Shown: positions 51,436 through 59,900 of the stretch, in pieces
Numbering within the stretch: position 1 is the first letter of the stretch
Layout of the letters: each line of letters opens with the position of its first letter
Assembly: GCF_003545715.1 (NCBI RefSeq)
Contig: NZ_QVNU01000004.1
Location: 372,001-436,000, forward strand
Direction of reading: 5' to 3'
DNA length: 64,000 nucleotides
From: Taibaiella koreensis
Lineage (GTDB): Bacteria > Bacteroidota > Bacteroidia > Chitinophagales > Chitinophagaceae
Program-made: the position numbers and the translations under genes
The notes under the pieces: generated by a model
The model's input: only the letters and a program-made list of their open reading frames with translations
Databases searched by the model: none
What the model was told of the DNA's origin: nothing

Positions 51436-51813
51436 ATGAAAAAGCTTCTGTCTCTTTCGCTCCTTTTGGCCTGCACTACAGCTTTCGCGCAACAAAAGAA
51501 ACAAGCCGCCAAAGCGCCTTGCGGCAACGAAGAGCACGCGATGGCCTTGCTGCAAAAGCTTCCCGAGGTAAAAGCCCGCGACCGTTTCATCGACTCGCTT
51601 ACACAACACAAGCACGGCATCGCTATGATCAATTATGATCAGGACAATACCTCTGCCCTGTCCTATTACGAGATCAATGTGGGCTATTCTTCAGAAATAC
51701 GTTTCGAGAGTTATTATACCTTCAGGGTGTTCAAAAACGATTGCCATATCGAGGTCGAAGACATCGAAGATGGCTGGATCAGCCTGGCGGAATGGCGCAA
51801 AAGACAGCAATAG
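51436..51813 (+). CDS. Small exported protein, second immunity candidate
   Basis: The 125-residue product has a signal peptide (MKKLLSLSLLLACTTAFA, then Q). The mature part has a short charged N-terminus and a beta-rich end (YYEINVGYSSEIRFESYYTF). No family is recognised. It closes module 2, 26 bp after the 321-residue lipoprotein gene; whether both protect against the same toxin is unclear. Confidence 0.5.
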   Translation: MKKLLSLSLLLACTTAFAQQKKQAAKAPCGNEEHAMALLQKLPEVKARDRFIDSLTQHKHGIAMINYDQDNTSALSYYEINVGYSSEIRFESYYTFRVFKNDCHIEVEDIEDGWISLAEWRKRQQ

Positions 51814-52719
51814 CACAATGCACAGAACCTTTGGCAAACGATAAGGGAAGATGAACGTTCAATGAGGTGTCCTTCCCCTGTCTTTCTTGTAACCAATCGC
51901 GTTCCCTGCTTGTCAAAATTCCTGTGCATATCTTCCTTTCCGACAGCAATGTCGTTTAGTTAAGAAACAAGGGATCTACAGCATTTCAAAATTTCGTCCC
52001 GCGAAGGCAAACTCTTAAGTTAAAGAAATAGCGTTCATTTAATGTATGCCGATATCCTTTCTCCACAGAAAGAGATCCTTCATTTCGCATGCTGCGCAAG
52101 CTTCGTATCAGGATGACAGCGTGATGTTTACAGCCGAGGGCAAGCACAAAATCATAAACACCCCATTGTCATGCTGACATCTGCGCAGCAATGGAAGCAT
52201 CTAATACCTTTGAACAACTTAAGACCTTGCTCTAAAAGATGCAGTTGATCAGGTCGGTTGTTAGCTACCGGCATATGCCTTTAATGAGTGAAATGCCTTT
52301 GAAACACTTAGTGCCAAATCTTTGCGCCCCTTGCGTACAGTTTGGCGTCCTTAGTGGTTAACTACATGCCTTTTTCCTTAAATGCTTAACGAAACAACAT
52401 TGATTCCCGGTAGATAAATAAGCCGGAAATATCTCGTTTCCCTAATGTAAATAACCGCGTCCTTTTCCCATCAATTACTACCCTTTGGTCATGTAGAACC
52501 AGAAGGAATTTCCCTGTCTCAAAGAGATATAAACGGGCATATGACGCCATGCCCTACACTTGTAGCAACAGCTGCAACCCTTTATAGCAGCGGATTACAG
52601 CCGATAGCACTTACTATGCCGTTAAGGAAATCACAAATGAAAAAACAGTTTCTTCGCATCAACAAAAAGCATAACTTTTAAAACTTTCGCAGCCAAATTC
52701 AAATAACCAAAAAATAACA
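51814..52719. other. Non-coding gap with dispersed repeat remnants
   Basis: About 0.9 kb without a credible gene. It includes two degenerate dispersed-repeat stretches: one near 52070-52205 (gatccttcatttcgcatgct ... caggatgacag, then an opposite arm gtcatgctgacatctgcgca), and one at 52302-52370 (gtgccaaatctttgcgcccc ... ccttagtggttaac). It separates module 2 from module 3. Confidence 0.6.
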
Positions 52720-52760
52720 TTTAACCCAACCTTAACGGCTCAAAAGGCCAATACGTTCCC
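52720..52760 (+). promoter_or_regulatory. tssD4 promoter with diverged TTTAACC repeat
   Basis: TTTAACCCAACCTTAACG is followed 18 bp later by TTCCC (offset 36 bp instead of 35). The TAATTTAG box of tssD1 and tssD3 is not conserved. Confidence 0.45.
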
Positions 52761-52814
52761 GTCTGTAATAACTTCGTTCTATCATTTTTTCTTTCACTTT
52801 TAAAACAATTTACT

Positions 52815-53219
52815 ATGGCGTCTACAGCAAGTAAACTGGCTTCTGTCACTATCGACGGAAAAGAATTCAACGTACATCATGCGTCCTTCGAGTCCATCAA
52901 ACCGGTGGATCAATGGAACAGGGTAACCGCCTATGCGACCAAAGCCGATGCGCGCTTTGTGATCGAAGGCAACGCGGAAACTTCGGTGCTATTCGAAAAA
53001 TACGCCAACAGCCGCAAACGCTTCAATGCGAAGTTGACCCTATTCAACACCCACGATGAAGGCAAGCTGGTAGAAACAGAGTTCAACGACTGCTCTATCA
53101 CCTACTACTCGTCCAAGTACAACTCTGCCGACGAAGTACCGTACACCATTACCGTGGTATTATCGCCCAAAGTAACCAAAGAGGCGAACGCTTTACTTGA
53201 ATTCGCTCAGCACACTTAA
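52815..53219 (+). CDS. tssD: T6SS tube protein TssD (Hcp), copy 4
   Basis: A 134-residue TssD paralogue heading module 3. Copy-specific residues are ITVNG-type changes at the start (ASVTIDGKEFNVHHASFES) and SSKYNSADEVPYTI. It has a diverged TTTAACC promoter element upstream and a terminator-like hairpin after the stop. vgrG3 starts 250 bp downstream. Confidence 0.92.
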   Translation: MASTASKLASVTIDGKEFNVHHASFESIKPVDQWNRVTAYATKADARFVIEGNAETSVLFEKYANSRKRFNAKLTLFNTHDEGKLVETEFNDCSITYYSSKYNSADEVPYTITVVLSPKVTKEANALLEFAQHT

Positions 53220-53242
53220 TCTCCTGCCGGTCCCCGGCTTTG

Positions 53243-53310
53243 AGGCGATACGATAGAGCTGTAAAGGGAACACAAAGCCCGTATTGCTGCTTTTATTGTA
53301 TCGCCTTTTT
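53243..53310 (+). terminator. Terminator between tssD4 and vgrG3
   Basis: AGGCGATAC and GTATCGCCT pair across a 46-base loop containing a smaller hairpin, and are followed by TTTTTATT. This T-run is the best of the four hairpins after tssD genes. The rest of the 250-bp gap shows no gene of its own. Confidence 0.6.
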
Positions 53311-53469
53311 ATTGGCCTGCCTGTTAATTTTTGTTGTATTGCCTGTTACCTGCTGTTGGGAAAACCTTGCAGTATCTGATCCTGTAAACCATGCGCTTTC
53401 TCCTATCCGGGCTTTCTATTCCCGCGACCTGAGTAAGCGTGATCGCCCATATAACCAAAACCTATTCGG

Positions 53470-55614
53470 ATGTCTCTGAACGCCAATCTACCCCCCGATG
53501 CCGGTGAAGCGGCAAAGGCAGCCGGCATGGCTGCTGCCGGACAAGCACTAAACCGGCTGAACGATAAGCTACCCGGCGATAAAGCCCTGGAAGCAGCGGA
53601 ACAAGCGCAACAGGCTGCAGGGTTGTACTCATCGGCCACCCGTCAATGGACCAGCAAACCGGCCGCCGCCCCCCTGCCCGGTGTCCAGGCCATTCCCTTC
53701 GAAGACCTGGATACGCCTTCGGCCACACGTTTGGCTATGAGCAATAGCCAGGGGAGCGAGCAAAATAATCCGGCAACGATGGCCGAAGCCTCTGCGCCCA
53801 GGAAAATGACAGCCAGGGTCTTCGTCGGCGACACCTCCATACAGGAAATCCTGTCCCTTACCATAACCCAGCAGTATGGCGAGCACAATATCCTTAAGCT
53901 ACGCTTTTTTCAGGACCAGGCGCAGGCACAAGGCTCGTTTACGTTTGACGGCGCCGAAAAAATGCTGGGCCAGGTAGCCGAGATCGAGCTTTTTGACCAG
54001 AACAATTCCGACTCCGGCAAGCTGCAGCATCTTTTCGTGATCGCCGATGTGCAATTTGACCAGGAGGCCCTTAATGAAGGCATCATTACGCTCACGGGCT
54101 ATTCGCCTACCTGGATACTGGATGGCGATCCTCATTTCGAAGCCTTCTATAAAAAGGATCTTGCCGCCATCAGTAAATCGGTATGCAAGTCGCTGGAGCA
54201 GGTTAAAGGTAAGCTGAGGAGCAATCCTACCATTACCGACCAGCTTCCCTTTGTATGCCGCTATAACGAAAGTGTATGGAATTTCATGAAGCGGCTTAGC
54301 GCCGAAACGGGTCAGTGGTTGTATTGGAATGGCAGCGAGCTGGTATTCGGCCGCCCCGACAATAGCTCGGGCCCGGCTTTGGTCTATGGCGAAAATTGTT
54401 TCCATATCAGCATGGGTCTCCATGCAAGACCCGTGCAGCAAGGCCTTTTCGACTACGAGTCCGACAACCATACCCCCATCAGCAGCGAAGCCAACACTTA
54501 CGATGGCAATGCCGGCGCTTATAACAATATCGCCTTCAGCAAATCCAAAGAGCTCTTTGGCAGCACGCCTTCGTATGCAATGCCCAGAGCCCTGTCCTCC
54601 AAAGGAGATACCTTAAAAAAGATCGCTAAAAGCCGTAGCGCCCAGCGTGCCGCCGGCATGTATACGATCAAAGGTGAAAGCACGCTCCATGAATTGCGCA
54701 CCGGCATGGTGGTCGATGTGTCTTTTAAGCGGCAGCAGCAAAGCGCCAGCCATGCCCCTATGCGCATTACCTATGTGGCGCACCAGCTCGACGCCACCGG
54801 TATTTATATCAACAGCTTCGAAGCCATACCGGCAGCATCGGAAATGCCGCCCGACATTCATTTTATACCGCCGGTTACTTATCCTATGCTGGCCGAAGTG
54901 ATCGACAACAACGACAGCAAAGGCCGCGTGCGCGCCAAGTTTATGGGCTGGCAGCAGCAGGATGTGCCGCAGACTGATTACATCCGCGTGCTGACACCTG
55001 ATGCCGGCGGCGGTGGCGACAAAGTGGCTTCCAACCGTGGACTGGTCACGGTTCCCGAGATCGGCGACCAGGTGTATATCGACTTTGAGCATGGCAATCC
55101 CGACCGTCCTTTTGTAACTGGCAGCGTATTCCACGGTGGCGTGGGTACCGGCGGTGGAGGCGGCAACAATGTCAAGAGCCTTACTTCGAAAAGCGGGCAT
55201 ACGGTTACGCTGAACGATGGCGCCGGCATTACCGTAAAAGACAAGGACGATAACATCATTACGCTCGACGGCGCCGGAAATGCGCTGATGGAGACCAAAG
55301 AGACGATCACCATCAAATGCGGCGAAAGCAGCCTCTCCATGGATAAGAGCGGCAATATACAGATCAAAGGCAAGCAGATCGTGACCCTGGGCGAGGCCAT
55401 AGGGGTGTCGGCTAAGAACAGCGTGGGCATAGGTGTAGGACCCGAAGGCGGCACACCTACCTCTGGCATGGCCATTGAGGCCACAACACTTGACGTGGGC
55501 ACCAAGACCCTTACCCTGAGCGCCGAGACGGAAGCGCATCTTGCCGGTAAGACGGTCAACATCGGCGGCGGTACGGAAACCAATATCAGCAGCGGTAAAG
55601 TGAAGCTGAATTAA
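53470..55614 (+). CDS. vgrG: T6SS spike protein VgrG, copy 3, with N-terminal extension
   Basis: The 714-residue protein has the VgrG body (SIQEILSLTITQQYGEHNIL at ~123; ESVWNFMKRLSAETGQWLYW; OB-fold KGRVRAKFMGWQQQ; NPDRPFVTGSVFHGG) but is more distant from copies 1 and 2, with ~50-55% identity by eye. About 110 extra residues precede the body, rich in Ala and Gln (AGEAAKAAGMAAAGQALNRL ... QAQQAAGLYSSATRQW). They resemble neither an export signal nor a known toxin and may bind the adaptor or the Rhs cargo. The C-terminal repeats differ from those of the other copies. Confidence 0.92.
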   Translation: MSLNANLPPDAGEAAKAAGMAAAGQALNRLNDKLPGDKALEAAEQAQQAAGLYSSATRQWTSKPAAAPLPGVQAIPFEDLDTPSATRLAMSNSQGSEQNNPATMAEASAPRKMTARVFVGDTSIQEILSLTITQQYGEHNILKLRFFQDQAQAQGSFTFDGAEKMLGQVAEIELFDQNNSDSGKLQHLFVIADVQFDQEALNEGIITLTGYSPTWILDGDPHFEAFYKKDLAAISKSVCKSLEQVKGKLRSNPTITDQLPFVCRYNESVWNFMKRLSAETGQWLYWNGSELVFGRPDNSSGPALVYGENCFHISMGLHARPVQQGLFDYESDNHTPISSEANTYDGNAGAYNNIAFSKSKELFGSTPSYAMPRALSSKGDTLKKIAKSRSAQRAAGMYTIKGESTLHELRTGMVVDVSFKRQQQSASHAPMRITYVAHQLDATGIYINSFEAIPAASEMPPDIHFIPPVTYPMLAEVIDNNDSKGRVRAKFMGWQQQDVPQTDYIRVLTPDAGGGGDKVASNRGLVTVPEIGDQVYIDFEHGNPDRPFVTGSVFHGGVGTGGGGGNNVKSLTSKSGHTVTLNDGAGITVKDKDDNIITLDGAGNALMETKETITIKCGESSLSMDKSGNIQIKGKQIVTLGEAIGVSAKNSVGIGVGPEGGTPTSGMAIEATTLDVGTKTLTLSAETEAHLAGKTVNIGGGTETNISSGKVKLN

Positions 55615-55629
55615 TACAATACAGGAGCC

Positions 55630-56901
55630 ATGAACCCCGTACAACTGGAAATAGTCAAAATAGACCGGCAATGGCAGCAGGAGGTAAAGCAGCACCTCGA
55701 TACGCCCCTGTTCATCTGTCTGGGCGAACGCCATGAACTCAATCTTTTCGAAGCCTATTTTAAATACCAGCTTTCCGACGAGGGCACCAGCAACGACCTG
55801 TTCCTGCTGCACTACCAGCCCTTCGAACAAGGAACCCGCTACGGCCAAAGCCTCATTGACGAATGGAAAGAGGTATATGATCTTTGGCAGGCAGAAGAAG
55901 CAAAGCCTATCTCCTGGAACACCGACGCCGGTGAGGCCGGCCGATACCGTACAGATGCCTACAAACCGGTCGTAGCGCTGGAAACGCTGATACGCCAATA
56001 TCCCCAGCTGAAGACCAAAAAAATATTTGTGCACCTGGCGCCCGCCCGTATCGCCGATCTTAAGGATTTCGGTCTGTGGGTGCAGGAGTGGTGTACTGCT
56101 GCGCAGGCACTACCCCAGCTCAAGCTGGTATACGGCGATCATCATGCGCACCGAACCCTGAAGCATGCCGAAGCCCGCAGGGAGTTCCGCCTGCAGATCG
56201 ATATCGGGCAAATGATGCAGCATGCTGCCGCTTATACCAATCCCCAAAAGAACGAACCGGAAGCCGACTACCAGCAGCAGATCCTGATTGCCAGCAATTT
56301 TATCAGCAAAGGACAACACAGCCAGGGCCATACCGCCCTGGAAAGAGCCATCGCTATCGCACAACGACAGGGCAGCAACGAGGCGGAAGCTACCGCACGC
56401 CTCATGCTCGCGCAAAGCCTGGCCGCCATAAGGCGTAGGAAAGAAGCCCATCGCCAATACCACCTGGCCCTTGGTGCAGCCGGAACAGAAAGCCTTATCG
56501 GTGCACAGATGCACATGAACTACGGCAGCTTCCTGCTTATGGAAGCCCGCAAAGCCGAAGCCCGCTCCTATTTCAACAAAGCTACCGAGATCGCGGAACG
56601 TCTGGAGAACGGCTTTATGGCCCTGGAATGCACCCGCATAGCGGGACAGCTATCGGAAAGCAAATGGAACGGGCCGGAAAAAGCCATGTCCTATTACCGG
56701 AAATGCATCGAAATGGGTAAGGGCATGCCCCTGGAACGCAGGCGACAAAGCTCCATGGCCTATGTAGCCCTTACGATCGAAAAAATATATGGACCGGAGC
56801 ATGAGGAAAGCATAGCGCTGGACCGCGATATGCAGGAACACATCGGTGCCGACTGGCGCCAGCTTGCCGTGCTGCCCGATCAATATGCACCCACCAACTA
56901 A
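55630..56901 (+). CDS. TPR-containing putative Rhs adaptor
   Basis: The 423-residue protein has an N-terminal domain (~1-200) of unknown type (PLFICLGERHELNLFEAYFK, LKLVYGDHHAHRTLKHAEA). About four tetratricopeptide-like helical pairs follow (~220-400: GHTALERAIAIAQRQGSNEA, MHMNYGSFLLMEARKAEARS, YFNKATEIAERLENGFMALE). It has no signal peptide. It lies 15 bp after vgrG3 and just before the Rhs gene, the place where adaptors that load Rhs toxins on VgrG are often found. The adaptor role is inferred from position and from the TPR repeats. Confidence 0.6.
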   Translation: MNPVQLEIVKIDRQWQQEVKQHLDTPLFICLGERHELNLFEAYFKYQLSDEGTSNDLFLLHYQPFEQGTRYGQSLIDEWKEVYDLWQAEEAKPISWNTDAGEAGRYRTDAYKPVVALETLIRQYPQLKTKKIFVHLAPARIADLKDFGLWVQEWCTAAQALPQLKLVYGDHHAHRTLKHAEARREFRLQIDIGQMMQHAAAYTNPQKNEPEADYQQQILIASNFISKGQHSQGHTALERAIAIAQRQGSNEAEATARLMLAQSLAAIRRRKEAHRQYHLALGAAGTESLIGAQMHMNYGSFLLMEARKAEARSYFNKATEIAERLENGFMALECTRIAGQLSESKWNGPEKAMSYYRKCIEMGKGMPLERRRQSSMAYVALTIEKIYGPEHEESIALDRDMQEHIGADWRQLAVLPDQYAPTN

Positions 56902-56911
56902 TGAAGAAGCT

Positions 56912-59900
56912 ATGGAAAATGTAAAGCTTATCAAAGCAGCGAAGCCGGTGATGACCAATAACGCCCGGCAGCATGTCAGCAAGCATTTTGATATCGTGCT
57001 GGCCATCGACTTCCACTGGACAACCATACCCCTGCCACCTTCTTTCGGTTTTATACCGCTACCCCTGCCCCATCTCTTTATCGGCATGGTATTTGACCCT
57101 ATGGACTACCTGCATTTCGATATTCCTATTCCTTCTTTCTTACAGGAAAAAATAGGGGCCAAAAGCATTCCCCTGGGCGGATCGATCTATGTGCATGGCA
57201 GGCACAAGGCCACCACTACGACCAGCGTGATGGGTGTGTTATTGCCTTTCCGCCATATCTCGTCGATACCCGGCATTTATTTTATCGTCAATATACCCGG
57301 TTCTCCGCATGAAGGCGAAGTGTACTGGGGTTCTACTACGGTACTGGCCCAGGGCAGTGAGCTCAGCGGCTCCGATCCGCAGCAGGTGCTTACCTGCTGG
57401 TGTCCGCCTATGGGCCTCAAGATGCTGCCCACCATGCCCAATAAGATCAAGAAGAACCCCTTGTCCTATTTTGCCTTCTACAATGATATCCTCAGCATGT
57501 ATGTGCAGATCAATACCGGCGGCCCGGTATTGGTAGGCGGTACCTTTGCCCCGCATAATTATACCATGACCGAAATGCTGATGCGTTTCGCCGGTATGGC
57601 CCTGATCAAAGGCCTGGGTAAATTAGCAGGCGCTCTGGGCAAGCAAGCCTTGAAAGGCGTTAATAAACTGCTGCAAAAAGCTTTCGGCCTCACCAATCCC
57701 TTGTCCAAAAGACTATGCGCCTTCGGCCTGGAACCGGTCAATTTCGTTACCGGCGCCATGTTCTTCGAATGGATCGACTTCGAGCTGCCGGGCGGCACCG
57801 CGCTGAAATGGGGCAATATCTGGCGCAGCGACAAGCCTTATACCGGTATGATGGGCAATGGCGTGTACAACAGCTACGACCTGTACATCATTCCCGACGA
57901 AGAGGCCGGCATCGCGGGATTCAATCATCCCAAAGAAAACATGGTGATGCCGTTGCCTTATATCAAAGCCGGTGCTATGCCTTACTACGACAGGAGCCAG
58001 AGGGTATGGATGGAACGTCCTGATGAGCAGACCTGGATCATTACGCTCGACCAGGATGTCTATACCTATCTGCGGCATGCCGGAACAGATGGCGATATAT
58101 ACCGCATCCATTCGATACACTATGCGGAAGGTACACAGCTTGCTTTCAGCTATCATAGGGGCAGCAGTCTCCTCGCTACGATTAAAGACAATACGGGACG
58201 GGCCCTTGAGCTGGAATGCGATGAACAGCAAACGCATATCGTGCAGGTGTTTTACCGCTACCAGACTTTGAGAAAGCTCATGGTGCGCTACGATTACGAT
58301 GAGCATAACAACCTGGTACGGGTTACGGATATCGCCGGTAAGGCGCTCCGGTTTGAATACAACAGCCAAAACCATATCATTAGCCGGACGAACCGAAACG
58401 GCATCAGCTATTGCTGGACCTACGATCAGGAGGGAAGAGTGATCCATACACACGGCCCCGAGGGATACCAGGAAGGCCGGCTCAACTATTTTCCCGAACT
58501 GGGCTATAACGAGGTGCACTACAACGACGGCCGCGTGCTCAGCTATCATTACGACGAAAATGACCTGCTGTATAAAGAGGTCGACGCCATGGGTGGCGAA
58601 ACCTTTTATGCCTATACCCGCTTCAACGAACGGCGAATGGTGGCCAGTCCCGAAGGCCGCCTGGTAGGCTATGATTACGACGAACAGGGGAATATCTCGG
58701 TTTACCATACACCGGAAGGTGAGCAGTACCAATATGCTTACGATGTTATGAACCGGCTTATCATGCGTTCAGAACCCTCCGGGCTAACGGAAAGCTGGAC
58801 TTATGAAGGGTTGCGAAAAACGCAGCAGGTAACAAAGGACGGCCGTATCGTTCGCTATCATTACGATGAGGCCACGGGACTACCGGCCTATTGCATCGAC
58901 GACAAAGGGCGTTCGCTGCACTGGCAATATAACGGACTGCGGCAGACAATATCGGAAACAGATGGCAGTGGTGCTGGCCGCAGCTGGCAATATGATGCTT
59001 ATGGCCGTATGATGGTCTTCCGCCCTGCGCCACAGCAGGAGCTGCGCTGGCGACGCGATGCCATGGGCCGCATCACGCATTACAAAGGTCCGGGGCAGGA
59101 TGAGGTCGTTTTTGCTTACGATGCTTATGAACTACCTGTCTACGCTGCCGACAGCAAAGAGGAATGGCAGCTGGAATACACGCCTATGGGTAATGTACGC
59201 CGGCAGACGCGTAGCAGCAAGACCAATGCGCGCCATACGCAGGAGCTGGCATTCAGCTACGATAATTATGAGCAATTACAATCGGTCACCAACGAAAAAG
59301 GCGACCGGCATACCTTTGGCAGGGATGCCAACAACCAGGTGATCGAAGAGACCGGCTTCGACGGACTGCGACAGGAATATATCCGTGATCGCGATGGCCA
59401 ATTGTTAAAAACGGTGCTGCCCGAAGGAAAAAGCATTTACCATAATTATGATTTGTCGGGAAGATTGGTATACAACCGTTACGACGATGACTTCTGGGAA
59501 GCCTTCAAATACGACCGCTCCGGGCTATTGGAAAGCGCCGACAATCCACATGCTTCTGTACAGCTGCGCCGCAATGCCCAGGGACAGGTAGTACAGGAAC
59601 AGCAGGGCGATCATACCATCGATTATACCTACGACGCCTTCGGCAACCTGACAGGTCTTAAAAGTGCACTAGGCGCCGATGTCGCCATGTCGTACGACAA
59701 TCTGGGATATCTTACCGGCATGCAGGCGCAACAGGATGGGCAGGCCTGGACGGCAGCGATCGGAAGAAATGAGCAGGGCGACGAGCTGGACCGCAGTATG
59801 ACGGGTGGCTTGCAATCCTCATTCGTATACGACCACGAGGGCCGTCCCATCAGCCAGAAGATAACACAGGATGGTCATACCCATTTGCATCGCCAGTACA

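Noticed and set aside
53240-53479. A 79-residue frame between tssD4 and vgrG3
   Set aside because: It spans the terminator hairpin and overlaps the vgrG3 start, with a composition unlike the neighbouring genes.
56846-56911. Longer start for the Rhs gene
   Set aside because: It would overlap the TPR gene by 56 bp. ATG 56912 has a purine-rich upstream stretch and starts the conserved part.
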